This document shows, piece by piece, positions 47,315 through 59,519 of a DNA stretch of 64,000 nucleotides; the stretch's first letter is position 1; every line of letters begins with the position of its first letter. The notes below the pieces were generated by a model. The model was not told where the DNA came from. It saw only the letters and a list, made by a program, of their open reading frames with translations, and did not search any database. Source of the DNA: Rapana venosa (lineage: Eukaryota; Mollusca; Gastropoda; Neogastropoda; Muricidae); assembly GCA_028751875.1 (NCBI GenBank), contig CM054140.1:32985908-33049907 (forward strand). Reading direction: 5' to 3'. Position numbers and translations under genes: made by a program.

Positions 47315-50081
47315 ATGAAAAAGAGAAAAGCCACGGGGCCATCAGGAGTGGTGACAGAAATGGTACAAGCAGCAGGAGAGGAAGGAGTAAAACAACTTAC
47401 GAAAATATGTCAGAAGATACAGCAGACAGAACAAATGCCCGAAGAATGGGAAGACAGTATTACTGTTCCCATTTTCAAGGGTAAAGGAGATGCACTAGTA
47501 TGAGGAAAATACAGAGGAATCAGGCCTCGGGAACATGGCATGAAGATCTGGGAAATGTATTGGAAAGAAGACTGAAGAGCCTGTGCAATATTGATGAAAA
47601 ACAGTTTGGATTCCAGGCTGGCAAATCAACCATAGATGCAATATTTATTGTGAAACAACTGCAGAAAAAGTATATCAGGGTTCATACAGACTTGGTGGGA
47701 AAAAATTTAGGGCCTTTTTAGGGCTTTTTAGGGGCCATTATTTCCAAATTTAGGGCCTAGCCTCAGGGTATCAAAGTGTATGTTATCAACCTTTGTACAC
47801 ATTTACTTTGATAAACCAAGCTCAAATTCATGTAAGCAAAGTCTTCTCGTCTACAACTGCATGATGGATATTGATTTTTGACGCAAATTCAAGTGAAGTT
47901 CTAGAATAAAATGTCTTTCACTCATAGATACAACAATGAATTAAAATCCTCACACAGTAAAACATCCATGGTGTGATGGAAGTGTCCATGTCTTGAAATA
48001 CGAAGTAAAGTGAAAACTGAAATAAGTGTCTCTGATTCCAAGATATTTTTCACAAACAGCTAGCAAAGTGAATTTTAAAGACACTATCCCTCAAACTTCA
48101 TCTGATGTGAACTAGTCTCCTTGCCTTACCAAAGATGCAGATGGTTGCCCGGTACTAGAACTGGTAATAACAATACCCTCACACAGTCACAGTGCCTCTT
48201 CCAAATTCTGCTCCTTTATTTCAATCTCACACATGCGTACATGCAGGAATTCAAACACACACACGCACGTGCGTGCATGCACATACATGCATGCATAAAA
48301 GAGAGAGACAGAGACAGAAACTGAGAAAGACACAGAGATAGGCTGCTGGACGCAAGTTCTCTTCACTATGAATACATGTACAAGTCCCGTATGGTCAATG
48401 CAGACAGAGAGGTAGGCCTAACACTGGCTTGAAAAGGATGCCAACACCCTCTGCCCAAAGTTGTTATTTTTTTAAAAACAAGAATCTTCAGATCAAGTCG
48501 GCCAATAACTGAATAAGCTGCAAATTTTAAAGTAAAGTCAACTAAATCGGCCACATAGAGCGGTGGAAAATATTCAAACATTTGTATTTTCCCTGTACAT
48601 TTGTAATATTCAGGCATTTGTGACTTGCCCTATGAATTGGATTTGTGTCTGTATGCATTCTGCAGGAAATCTGTGGGATAATCTCCTCAAATAAAGAATA
48701 GATCTGGCTACAGGTTTTATTGTATTCCCATTCTGACACACGACTCTATCACTGACTGCCATTTTGTAAAATACCCACAGGAGAAACAATAGGCCTTGCT
48801 ATTCACAGCTCAGCTGTGCTAAAATTGAAAAATCTCGTAGAGAAGGACTGTAGCGCAGTAAACAGAAAACTGGTATTATTTTAACTCATGATTGCAGTTT
48901 CATAGTTAAACATCATTTTCCAAACAAATTACGGACATACCATAGGGGTAGGTAGTTTTCGGCATGTAAGAAATAACTGATGAAAGCAAAGCGAATATGC
49001 GCTTCCAATGGAGGCAAATTACCTCCCTTGGCAAAATAGGTGGCGCGACATGAATAGCAGACGACAGGCTCTATCGGTCATAATACGATCTTTGGATATC
49101 CTTCTTGCTTTCATTTCTCATAAGTTTTATTTTGCGTATTTGTTTAATCTACATTTCAACAGAAACTCTCACTCATGGTTCCCATTTTTAGGGCTTTTTA
49201 GGGCCTCCAGGGCCATAGGTCTCATTTTTAGGGCTTTTTAGGGGCCTTATTTTGGATCTTCAAAAATCAGGGCCTTTTAGGGCTTTTTAAGATTTGTACG
49301 AACCCTGTATATGGAGAAGAAAAAGAGCTTGACGCACATCTTTGTCGACCTGGAAAAAGCTTTTGATAGAGTACCCAGAAAGGCAATCCAATGGGCCTTG
49401 AGGAAACAAGGTGTACCGGAGCACACCATCGCAATGGTTATGACTTTGTACAAGAACTCCAGATCAAAAGTGAAAACTATAATTGGGACGTCAGAAAGCT
49501 TTGAGATAAAAGTAGGAATGCACAAAGGATCCGCATTGAGCCCTCTGCTCTTTATACTCATGATGAATGAAATATCCAGGGAAGTGGAGAGGCCAGAAGA
49601 GATCTGGGAACTGCTGTATGCTGATGACTTAGTACTGGTAGCTGAGAACAGTGATGATGCTACTCAAAGATTTGGCAATTGGAAACAGAGATTAGAACAC
49701 ATAGGAATGAAGGTAAATGTTGACAAGACCAAAGCAATGGCAGTTGGAAAAGACCGCAGAACACATAGAGAGCAAGGCAAATACCCGTGTGGTGTCTGCC
49801 ACAAAGGTGTAGGGAAAAATTCCATCAAATGCTCCAACTGTCAATATTGGTGTCACAAAAGATGCTCAAAGCTCAAAAGTCTGAAGAAGGAGGATGGAGT
49901 ATTTGTCTGCCCCAGTTGTATGAATAAGAAGGGTGAAGACAATACCGATGCAGGAAAGGAGGAGCTAGAATTTGAACAAGGGAAGAAAGAAGTGGTAGAC
50001 GAATTCTGCTACCTGGGAGAGATGATGAGCTGCGAAGCAAAATCTGAGTTAGCTGTCAGAACCAGGATTGCGAGTGCTTAG
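47315..50081 (+). pseudogene. PHD-LINE copy 2 RT and zinc finger, interrupted
   Basis: 47315-47675 encodes the fingers (same residues as copy 1 with a few changes) up to FIVKQLQKKY. The frame resumes at 49308 as MEKKKSLTHIFVDLEKAFDR, through MHKGSALSPLLFILMMNEIS, LLYADDLVLVAE, and the PHD-like finger (CGVC, CSNCQYWCHKRC, FVCPSC at about 49785-49920) to a TAG at 50079. The catalytic motif GVHQGS of copy 1 is GMHKGS here. The rest of the thumb (50082-50400) is riddled with stops. Confidence 0.85.
47676..49307. mobile_element. Non-autonomous TIR transposon with TATAT target duplication
   Basis: Starts CAGGGTTCATACAGACTTGG and ends, read on the other strand, CAGGGTTCGTACAAATC; the first 8 bases are identical and 11 of 12 match. 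TATAT occurs at 47671-47675 and 49308-49312, while the uninterrupted copy 1 has a single TATAT at the same point (about 43052-43056), a direct empty-site proof. Both subterminal zones carry TTTAGGGCCTTTTTAGGGCT repeats (47706-47758; 49186-49290). No transposase frame was recognised. A CACACA/TGCATG run lies at 48255-48300. CAGGG ends and a short duplication suggest a hAT-like group, but this is unproven. Confidence 0.9.
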
Positions 50082-50651
50082 AAGAAATGGAAAGAATTGG
50101 CAAGTCTGCTTGGAAATCAGAAAATCCCACTGGAGAGACGCTGCCTGATATATAAGGCCTGCATCTGACCTGTTCTCCTGTATGGCTCGGAGACGTGGGT
50201 TTTCACAAAAACCGTCGAACGTTTGTTGAAGAGCTGTGAAAACTGAATGCTATGCTACATGACAAAGATCAAATGGGAAGACAGGATCACAAATGAAGAA
50301 CAATGGAGAATGTGCAAAGTTGATGATCTGAAGTCTGTAGCTAGTACCAATAGATTGTGCTGGTTTAGGCATGTTTAACGGAAAGCAGACCACATCATAA
50401 AAAGAGCAATGAACTTCATAGTGGATGGAAAGAGACCAACGGGAAGACCTAGCAAGACCTGGGCTGCCTGTATTGCAGATGATCTTAGAGAAAGGGGCAT
50501 AAATAAGGAGGAAGCTCAAAACAGAGAGATGGAGAAGGCTCATCAATGTCAAACCTCCCCCGGGAGAAACATGACAAAAAAGGAAGAAGAAGAAAAAAGA
50601 AGTATGAGTTTGTGAACCGATTGACAAAGTGTGTGTCACTGTGTGTGTTCA

Positions 50652-50768
50652 ATATTTTTTATTTTATTCTTTTATTTTGAGGATAATGGAATAAGCACTC
50701 ATATGCTTTTAAAACTTTTTTTAAACATACTGTCACCATGTGTATGCATTTTTGTCAAATTTGTTAAG
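50652..50768 (-). mobile_element. SINE family A tail fragment
   Basis: TTTATTTTATTCTTTTATTT then TGAGGATAATGGAATAAGCA, CATATGCTTTT, GTCACCATGTGTATGCATTT then TTGTC. It stops where other copies have CTGTTCCCACCGG. Confidence 0.7.
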
Positions 50769-52075
50769 AGTGAGTGTGTGTGTGTAGACAGTCTGCTGAC
50801 TACCGAGTCTACTGTAGATAGAGAATGACTGTTTTGAAGTATTGTTTGTTTTTTAGTTTTGCTTTATTTAAATGTACTGTCATTCTTTTATGTGTATCAT
50901 AATGCAACTACAAAGCAATCAATGATGCATCAGTCTGAAATGTGAGCAGTCAGTACTTAATGTCTAACACTATTTAGCCTCAGTGCTAAAAACTATAATT
51001 TTATGAGTGTCTTAAATTAATCACACATGCAAGCATGCATGCACGCACGCACACATGCGTGCACACACACGTGCGCGCACGATCGTCTAATATCACTTTA
51101 AGTGAACAGACGTAAAATTGAAGACACACACATGTGCGCGCACACACACTCCCATCGGATCAGCTGAGTTCACAGCAGACAACTTTTCCCGAATTACGTT
51201 GAGCCATCCGGTAGAAAAAAACAACTACTACTAAATGCGATCAGACTTGTGTAAAAAAATTAGATAAGTGCTAAAGGCATAATTCTAGCCATTGCAATGC
51301 ATTCCGAACTGCATACTTATATAAAGAAATAATTTTATTTTGATAAAGCAACTGAATCCTTGACTCGCTCTTCAATTCAACCTGCTGTTGTTAACTCAGC
51401 AAAATGTTCACACACTTTGAATCAAAATAGAAATAAAATAAACATAAAATAAACATCACACTACTTAGATTTGATGTAGAAATGACTTAGTAACTGATTG
51501 TTAAAGTCTATAATGGATTACTTATCAAGAAATGGCCACAGTTTCATCAAATTCACCGCTTCAGTTTCAACATCGCTCGAAGCCATAGCTGAAGTTCGCT
51601 CTGTGTAGAATTGGCCAATCAGAGGTGTTAAATAAAGTCAGGTGGTCTTCTCCCTGAGCCTCCTTTTGCCTAAAGGTGGTTGTCTTCTTGCAGTTGATTG
51701 GCTAAGCTTTTGACTGCTACCCCGCATGCTTGGTATTGTTCAAAGAACAATAAAGAATAAAGTATTCATTTAAAATTTTCGCCATTTTTTGGTTTCGTGC
51801 TACATTCAGACCTCCACTCATACAATAAAATCAGAACAATGTAACGAAAGATCAATCAATTCCCTTTCTTCACATATGCATAAAACTCATAATGATGCAG
51901 TAGAAGCCGAGTTAGCGTTTGAAGACAGTAACTGAATCACATTTTCCTAGGGTGCATGGTAGCGTTGTGCAGTGCTACCGCTACCTATTATAGGACATTT
52001 CACTGATTTAGTCAACCGAAAACACTCTCAGACAAGAGAGAAAGATTCAGTACAGTCTAGACTGTTTGCATAAAA
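50769..52075. other. No gene identified; (CA/GCAC)n tracts
   Basis: Mixed alternating purine-pyrimidine runs at 51025-51080 and 51120-51150 (GCATGCACGCACGCACACAT type), which could adopt Z-DNA. AT-rich DNA otherwise, with no coding or repeat similarity seen. Confidence 0.4.
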
Positions 52076-52077
52076 AA

Positions 52078-52560
52078 TTAACACAATGGGTGACAGAACC
52101 ATGCCTTGCAAGAAACAAGTAAAAGTCAACTTCTGAATACCTGGTGTTGTTGGTGAAGTGCTGGTGTTGGTGAAGTGCTGGTGTTGGTGAAGTGCTGGTG
52201 TTGGTGAAAGTCCTGGTGTTGATGAAGTCCTGGTGTTGTGTTGGTGAAGTCCTGGTGTTGATGAAGTCCTGGTGTTGATGAAGTCCTGGTGTTGGTGAAG
52301 TCCTGGTGTTGGTGAAGTCCTGGTGTTGGTGAAGTCCTGGTGTTGGTGAAGTCCTGGTGTTGGTGAAGTCCTGGTGTTGATGAAGTCCTGGTGTTGGTGA
52401 TGTTCTGAGGCTGATGTATTCAGGTGATGTTCAAAGTTCTTGCCACAATGAGATTCTGTCCAAAAAACAAAGAGGAATACATAAAATTATAATCTCAAAA
52501 CACAAAGTAGCTTATGAGCAAGGAAATTAGAACGAAATAAACATCACAAAAGAATAAAGA
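52078..52560 (+). repeat. Dispersed repeat with internal VNTR (copy 2; 17-bp unit)
   Basis: Flanks GGGTGACAGAACCATGCCTT and GAGGAATACATAAAATTATA then ATCTCAAAACACAAAG match the copy at 41515. Inside, GAAGTCCTGGTGTTGGT repeats about 14-16 times (52140-52405), with a GATGAAGTCC variant. The unit differs in length from copy 1 but keeps the AAGTCCT(T/G)G core. Confidence 0.8.
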
Positions 52561-52968
52561 AAAATCATCACAGAACATATACATTAACCTTTGCAGTACA
52601 CACGGGTGTGAAATCTCACAGACCCCTGTATTTTGCACTGTAACTCCGGAACTGTTAATGCTGCTACCCTGAAATGTCATGACTTTGTCAATAAACATCT
52701 GTCGTACACAGCCACAAAAACTTGTTTGTGTTTAAAAGTGAGTGACTGAATAAGCAAAAAGTATCCCAGTGCATTCTGGGTGTGAGCACAGGAAAGAGGC
52801 CATGCTTAGTGGAGTGACGTCACTGTCCTGTGATGCTCTGTACCCTCTGGTTGCTGGGACGTGTACCTGTCCTTGTCATGAAAATCTTGCTCCTTGCTTT
52901 GTCCTGGTGGTATCATCCGTGACCATACTTTTCACAGCTTGAGGCAGTAAACCCAGTGTGTGTGGGTT
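52561..52968. other. Unassigned sequence
   Basis: No recognisable feature. Confidence 0.3.
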
Positions 52969-52969
52969 T

Positions 52970-53310
52970 TTAATTCTTTTATTTCGAGGATAATGGAATA
53001 AGCACTCACATGCTTTTTTACATCCAGTCCCCATGTGTATGCTATTTTGTAAATTTTGTCATCTGTTCTCACTGGCACACAATGGCCTACTCTTCCGAAA
53101 AGCGGAATGGTTCTTAACATGTGCGCAAGATGTTCTGCATGTGTTCGTACGCAGGGCCTTGGTTTATAGTCTCACCCAAAGGACTTTTGGGGGGAGTGGA
53201 GTCAGCACTGATTTTAACTCGAGAGGAAAAATCCTCTTTGAACAAGATTCGAACCCAGGTCAGCAGATCTCGAGCGCATCACACTAACCACCAGGCTATC
53301 CTGTCCCGTG
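52970..53310 (-). mobile_element. SINE family A, full length
   Basis: TTCTTTTATTTCGAGGATAA then TGGAATAAGCACTC at left, CTTCCGAAAAGCGGAATGG, GTGCGCAAGATGTTCTGC, GTTTATAGTCTCACCCAAAG, and the reversed tRNA head at right: GATTCGAACCCAGGTCAGCA (B box), CACTAACCACCAGGCTATCC then TGTCCCG (A box). It matches the 19851 copy throughout. Confidence 0.85.
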
Positions 53311-53346
53311 TGTGTGTGTGCACACACATGCATGTGTGTATGTGTC

Positions 53347-53472
53347 ACTATGTGTAGAGGTAACACGCCTGCCTAGAAAGCAAAATGTCTGTGTTGGAAG
53401 TATGCGGTAGTTCAATCCCTGTTTGGTCCCATAACTTTTTCTCCATCCACATGAGTGGTGGTCTGGATGCTA

Positions 53473-53504
<32 letters not shown>

Positions 53505-53745
53505 ATGTGTTACACAAAATTATTTAACACACTTTATAAAGAACCCATGGCAACATGAGAGTTGTCCCTGGCAAAATTCTGTAGAAAAACGCCACTCTGA
53601 TAGGGAAGCAATTTCAGCTGAAGACAGGAAAAAGAAAAAAAGAATAATGGGTGGTGCTGTTCTTGTGGCGACATGCTCTCCCCAGGGACATCAGCCCATA
53701 TTTCACACAGAGAAATCCGCCATGACTGAAAGTGGTATGAAAATA
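53347..53745 (+). mobile_element. SINE family B, full length
   Basis: Head TGTGTAGAGGTAACACGCCT (A box), GGTAGTTCAATCCCTG (B box, 53406-53421), CTTTCAGATGAGACAATAAA then CCGAGG, AAGAACCCATGGCAACATGA, GTCCCTGGCAAAATTCTGTA, GGTGGTGCTGTTCTTGTGG, AAAGTGGTATGAAAATATTT. Confidence 0.85.
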
Positions 53746-54147
53746 TTTTTAAAAAATGGAAGTGTGTGTCTGTGTTTCATATACCTCTGAAATGATAAAA
53801 AAACAAAAAACAACTTAAATTGCACACAGACCTTGGGCCACAATACAATGCAAAGTAGATTTGGGAAAGCATCATGATATAACAGTACATAGTGTGTTTC
53901 AGAGAGAGAGAGAGAGACATCTGTTATGTGGTGTACACTGCCTGCCCATGTGCTACACATGGTATCATTGTGTGTGTGTGTGCGTGTGTTGGGGGGTGGG
54001 GAGGGAGAGGAGACAACAATTCAGATGTTTACTACTTTTTGCTTTTGTGTAGATGACAGTGTACTGAAATATGACTAGGCTTCTGAGAGGTTAAAAAAAA
54101 AAATCACGCATACACACATAAACATATACATGCACACACATACCCAC
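53746..54147. other. Spacer with (GA)n and (GT)n
   Basis: GAGAGAGAGAGAG at 53899-53915 and (TG)n at 53971-53989. No gene is seen. Confidence 0.4.
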
Positions 54148-54369
54148 CCAAAAGTCCTTTGGATGAAACCATAAACCAAGGTCCTGTGTGCGAACACACG
54201 CAGAACATCTTGCGCACATGTTAAAAGCTGTTTTGCTTTTCGTAAGAGTAGGCCATTGTGTGCCGGTGACAGTATTTACAAAACTGCATAAACACAGGGA
54301 CTGCATGTAAAAAAGCACATGACTGCTTATTCCATTATACTTGAAATAAAAGAATAAATAAATAAATGA
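54148..54369 (+). mobile_element. SINE family A body and tail, headless
   Basis: AAAAGTCCTTTGGATGAAAC then CATAAACC, GAACATCTTGCGCACATG, GTAGGCCATTGTGTGCCGGT, CTTATTCCATTATACTTGAA then (AATA)n. The 5' tRNA head is missing. Confidence 0.8.
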
Positions 54370-54703
54370 AACACACACATTCTCTCTCTCTCTCTTTGTT
54401 ATGGGTGTGCATGTGTCTTCCCCCTCGCCCTTCCTTCCCCCTTCTGTGTCAAAGTAAAACTTTTATTTCGAATGGTATATTGAATAAATAATATAACTGC
54501 TTATTTCATCAATGCATCTGTAAACACACACACATTCACAAACAAAAAACCTAAGGAAAAAAAGAAGAAACAAACAAGAGAGAGGGAGGGAGATTGAGGG
54601 TGGGACTGAAAATTTCTGTGTATCTTCAGTCTGCTCTAATGATTTATCACACTCACAGTTGCACTGAGGTGGATTCAAATAAAACCAAATCCATAAAAAA
54701 AAA

Positions 54704-54939
54704 AATCTTTATTTATATCACTTTAAGTCACGTCAGATTTCTCTGCGTGAAATTCGGGCTGCTCTCTCTCCCCAGGGAGAGCGCGTCGCCACAGAGCAGC
54801 GCCACCCTTTTTTTTTTCTGTCTACAACTGCATTTGTTTCCCTATCAGAGTGGCTTTTTTCTAAAATATTTTGCCAGGGACAACTCTCTTGTTGCCATGG
54901 GTTCTTTTACGTGCGCTAAATAATTTTGTGTAACACACG

Positions 54940-54970
<31 letters not shown>

Positions 54971-55108
54971 TAGCGCCCAGACCACCACAAGGTCTAGTGG
55001 ATGGGGAACAATTTTTGGGTCCAAACGGGATTTGAACCACCGCACACTTTCGACCCGGACTTTTCGCTTTCTAGACAGGCGCGTTACCTCTAGACCACCG
55101 ATCCACAT
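54704..55108 (-). mobile_element. SINE family B, full length
   Basis: Tail AATCTTTATTTATATCACTT then TAAGTCACG; body TTTCTCTGCGTGAAATTCGG, GAGAGCGCGTCGCCACAGAG, GTGGCTTTTTTCTAAAATAT, GTTGCCATGGGTTCTTTTAC, CCTCGGTTTATTGTCTCATC then CGAAAGACTAGCGC; reversed head GGGATTTGAACCACCGC (B box) and GCGTTACCTCTAGACCACCG (A box). The last ~17 bp (AGACCACCGATCCACAT) are duplicated at 55109-55125. Confidence 0.85.
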
Positions 55109-55125
55109 AGACCACCGATCCACAT

Positions 55126-55570
55126 ATATAAAAGCATAAATATATATATATATCATAAATAGTACTTTTTTCTTTTTTTTTAAACAACCAATCCTGCCCT
55201 GTCAGGAATTGCAATTATGATGAAAATGATAAAACAAACAGCAAAGCAAAAATACCAAACAAGAACACACAAAAAAAGAAGCAGAAACAAAACAACCAAA
55301 CATACACAAAGAAACAAAGCAATGCCCCCATCGCCCCCAACTAAGCCACATAAAATCATATGGTTTCTGCAAACGGAAGAATCAGTCTTCACCAATATTT
55401 CTTACTGCAAAATTAAAAAAAAAAAAAAAGCAATAGTAACAAACCTAACCGCATAGATTTAAACAGAAAACACAAACAATGTACTTTTATTCTTAAAAAG
55501 ATAATGGCGTAAAGATTCACACACACACACACAAACTCATACATACAAACACACCGTGAACAAAAATCTT
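55126..55570. other. A-rich spacer
   Basis: (AT)n at 55138-55153, T run, A-rich DNA. The small frames are compositional. Confidence 0.4.
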
Positions 55571-55592
55571 TTTTTTTTTTTGGGGGGGGGGG

Positions 55593-55632
<40 letters not shown>

Positions 55633-55655
55633 AGTGAGTGAGTGAGTGAGTGAGT

Positions 55656-55738
<83 letters not shown>
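55571..55738 (+). repeat. Long (GA)n / (GAGT)n microsatellite
   Basis: A T run and G run, then (GA)n 55596-55626, (GAGT)n 55636-55660 and (GA)n to 55736. Nearly pure, so likely polymorphic. Confidence 0.95.
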
Positions 55739-55739
<1 letters not shown>

Positions 55740-57970
55740 CCGCTACAGAGCTGTCTTATTCAAAAACATGATACCCATTGTTGGTACTTTGCAGTAACCT
55801 CTACCCCCCCTCCCCCCCACCCACATTCTTTCATCAGACAACCCCCCCACCCCCCTCCAAAACCCTTACTTGATGTATGATACTGGAAAAATCTAAGCAT
55901 TCTTTTTTTTAGCACCTGGGGGAAAATGTCTGATTTTCAAGCATTTCAAGAAATGGGGACCCCAAAACTTATGGACTTTTAAAGACCTTCTCTGACTTCT
56001 GGCACTGCTAGTACCAGCGCTGCTACAGGCACTGGAAGTGACAGTGCTTGGCAAACTATGAACTAGATCTGACCTACACATTTTTCATAAAAACAGAAAC
56101 AGACGAAGAAGTAAAAAGACACACAAAAAATCTGGTGTATGTCTTGAACTGTCCCTCATTTTTCTGATGTCTATCTTGGCATGCTGCCCAAGAAAACTTC
56201 TGTTCATTGATGTAAGCTTTGCTGACACCCCATAAAAGGCAGAGTGCAGTAGGCCTATGCTTTACAGTTAGATCTAGACAATGTTTTCTCATCCACTCAC
56301 TGTAATCCTTAGCAGTCAACCAGGTTTCTTAGAAAGAACATTTTCCTGGCATTTTGATTTTCAGAGAGCATTTAGATGAAAATTAAACGAAAATAATCTT
56401 TTGTTCTGTTTGCACAGTATGTCTTAGAAAGTAAAAGACAAAGAGCAGGCCAGGAAAGAATTTTAACTTTGAATGCTGAGGTATGCCGCATTTCCCGAGT
56501 CACTGATCAGCACTATTCATTAAGTTATCAAGTTCACAAACACCCACGTTAAAGACCTATATTTTGATTAAATCAAGAAAGCTTCCTTTTTATTGACTTT
56601 GTCATTTCTTGTCCACAGAGCATGAAATGTGCAGTAATAAAAGAGAATAGTTGAAAGAAGATAATCGACTGCAAATGCCACTAGGGACAAAGTATGACAT
56701 CAGCTACCAACTTTGCAACTTAGACCTAGTGTCTGGACTGTGTTGAACTAGGAAAAGCCAAGATATATATATATATATATATATATATTCTCTAGCAGTG
56801 GACCTGATATTATAAAAGGACGGACTTGCTGAATCAAAGGATGACAAAAGCCTTTTATTAAGCATCTTGGCTTGGCAGCCGAGCTAACTACGTTCTGAAA
56901 ACTATATCAATGATGTAAAAGTCAATGAGGAAAAAAAATGTTGCTAGCGTCACCCCCTTCAAGTGACTACCCCAAGTGCGCCAGTGGTAGACCTAGGCCT
57001 AGCCTAGTGTCCTATTTTTGCTTGTGATTAACTTGGCCACCAAGCTGAGATGCACTTGTGGGACATAAGTTTCTGTAATCGAAGCTATGATGGTCATTAT
57101 TTTTTATTTTGCAGAGACTAACCGATTATCTTTATTCCCAAGGGTTACAGATAAGTATTGACAAACTGTTTTTTATCCAGCACTTGCCCTGAGTAGGGAG
57201 TTGGGGAGTGGGGTGGGGGAAAAATTCCTGGTTTAATATTTGCAAAGCTATAGAATAGATCTACTCTTCTTTTACAGGCCACTAAACGAAAACACACTGT
57301 CAAGAATGATGCACTTCAACACATTTTTTTTGTTTGGAATTCGAACGTCATCTACAGATTCTTCCTTCTTTTGATTTTCAGTATTTTCTTTCAGCCATAG
57401 ATTTTACGTCAATTCAAAAGTTTTCACTCAAAAGTTACCTGTTTTGGGAGTTAAACCACTTAAATGTCTCCTTGGCAGCTAGCAAAGCTATTTCGATTGG
57501 TGCTCAATTGTTTTCTTCAGTAGATGCTTCACTCCATTTTCCCCTTCTTTTACCAGCACAGTTTCTGCATCAATCATTTAACCCAAATACTGGAGTTGAT
57601 GTCTGGCTCATAAAGGTGGTATTGATTCAAATCAAGTCTGCAGAACTTAAACACTTTGCTACCATCACACTTCACTTGTAATCTTAACTGAGCCTTTAAT
57701 TCCACAGTGGTACAAAGCTGTGGTCTTTGCTGGATACATGATTTTTTAAATTCAAGTTCTCTCATCAAAAGTCTTCCTAGTAAACACGTCTGACATGGTG
57801 TGTTATCAGTTTATGCCTCTGCCTGATAATGGCCGGAGTGGACTTCAGGAGTCTTCTAGAAGCTATCGACTTTAGACCTTCTTTGAAGTGATTTCTGACT
57901 GGTTGAAAGTTTCTGAATCTCATTCGCATTCCAAAAATATCTGCATGTTTCTAAAGTGTCAACAGAACAC
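55739..57970. other. No feature identified (2.2 kb)
   Basis: C-rich runs at 55806-55860, (AT)n at 56763-56788. Short frames at 55893-56081 (-), 56074-56319 (-), 57334-57681 (+) and 57574-57768 (-) match nothing I recognise, and I see no convincing splice-site context. This is the quietest stretch of the window and may be unique DNA. Confidence 0.35.
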
Positions 57971-57974
57971 AGGT

Positions 57975-58350
57975 ATAAGTTCTCAACTTTCACAGCCGAT
58001 GTGCTCTCTCTGATCATTCTGACTGCTGTCTGAATGAATTTTTGTTCTGACAGCAGACAGCTAAAACATTTTAAAACGGCAGAACAATTTAAAAATTAAA
58101 AAGCAGTAGAAAGCTATGTGCTGACGGCGAAATTCCTCCCAAAAGCGGAGAAATCCCATACCTGATTATAGGTCAAGTTCTCAACAGTTGAACATGATGT
58201 GCATTCTTTAATCCTTTTGAATGTTTTTGTACAGTTAATTTGTGTTCTGACAGCAGACAGCACAAAATGTAAACATAGTGGAAATATAACTGTAAGTGCT
58301 GACGATGGCATTCCACCAAAAAAGCAGAGAAACCCCAGCCTGACTGACAA
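57975..58350 (+). repeat. Diverged ~190-bp tandem duplication
   Basis: AAGTTCTCAAC...GATGTGC...TTTTTGTTCTGACAGCAGAC then AGC...GTGCTGACG...ATTCC...AAAAGC...GAGAAA...CC occurs at about 57976-58160 and again at about 58170-58345. The block TTCTGACAGCAGACAGC is exact in both. The rest is about 65-75% similar by eye. Confidence 0.65.
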
Positions 58351-59519
58351 GAAATGCCCCTTGGTTTCACTTTTATACATGCTATTCACATACACATATA
58401 AAGCAGCCACAATGGAGCAGTCCTTCTTCAGTAACCAGGCCTTTGTTTGTTCAGGGCTGGGTTGGGTTCTTTTGCACCCAGAAGATAAAATATGAGAGAA
58501 TCCTGCAATGGTGCAGCCTAGAGTCAACACAGGACAGGGAATGACATTTTTTTTTAAAAAGGGGAAGGGGGGAACACCCCCCTCCCCCCAAAAAAAAGAG
58601 AAAAACAATTGAAAACCAAATATCACACTTACAGGACAGCTTTATCAACACTGTCATGGTCTTCAGAGGTAACAAAACCAGAATGCTCTGGTTTTGCCAG
58701 TGTTCTTGTCAACGATGATGTCAACCGACCACACCAAACATATAGATCTCCGATCATCTCTTCTGTTGTGTCATCCTTCGCACCACTGACAAACATCTTT
58801 TTCACTGACTGGTGTTATTCCTGGTGTCCAGATTCCTGAAAAAGAAAGAGAAAAACAATGGAAGTACAGCTTAGCTCTCCACGAAACTACTGTTACTGTT
58901 CATCACATTTCTCATCATTTTTACACTTTTTTTGGTTGTACACCAAGGAAAAATTGCTTTTGAAGTAATGCACCTTGTAGTTTTAGGGGCAAGTTTACTA
59001 ATATCCACAGCCTACAATGCAATGTCACATGCAGTGTTGATTATTGAAGTACTTTAATTAAAGTAATGCGCCTTGTAGTTTTAGGGAGACTTTGACGTCT
59101 GCTAGTCCTTCACTCCTTGTTTGTTTCATCCACACACTCGCACACGTTTTAACCTTTATGTACTTTTTTATGGGGCACAAAAATGAAAGTTTAGATTATC
59201 ATCATCCTTAATGAAAATAGTTTTGATAGACAAGCCTCGACTTTCAATGGTTTTCCTGGAGGTGGTTGTCATAGGTTGTAACGATGGTCATTTTCCAAAG
59301 GTCTGGAATCTAATGATATTCCTTACAATAACAAATCCTGAAATTTGCCAATATGGAAAATGTTTAAAACAGAAGGAAAATCACCCATGTGATGATTGCA
59401 ATTATGGTTAAGATTCCTTGGCTGTGCTATGCTTTCATGAAGGAGTGTGTTTTACTTTTCAGATAACTTGCTATCGTCAATGTTTGTGTGTGTGTGTGGT
59501 GTGTGAGTGTGTGGGTGTG
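58351..59519. other. Unassigned; short duplicated AAGTAATGC(A/G)CCTTGTAGTTTTAGGG
   Basis: The 26-bp word lies at about 58961-58986 and 59060-59085. Nothing else is recognised. Confidence 0.4.

Larger units (their letters stand above)
46465..50616 (+). mobile_element. PHD-finger LINE copy 2, longer, split by a TIR element
   Basis: Second, longer copy of the LINE at 42649. Its extra 5' part holds the end of the endonuclease (46470-46680) and the linker to RT. From 47271 it is almost identical to copy 1, including the in-frame TGA at 47310-47312. A 1,632-bp DNA element is inserted at 47675/49308. Additional damage: TGA at 47502-47504, a 2-base loss near 47556, TAG at 50079-50081 and later stops. 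The tail is again (GAA)n-like (50581-50600). It was not recently active. Confidence 0.85.

Noticed and set aside
47706..49290. Telomeric repeat insertion
   Set aside because: TTTAGGG-like words are irregular, embedded in AGGGCC(T)n blocks and confined to the ends of a TIR element.
57334..57768. Overlapping frames of 115 (+) and 64 (-) codons
   Set aside because: No motif, no second exon or regulatory signal found; length is within chance for AT-rich DNA.
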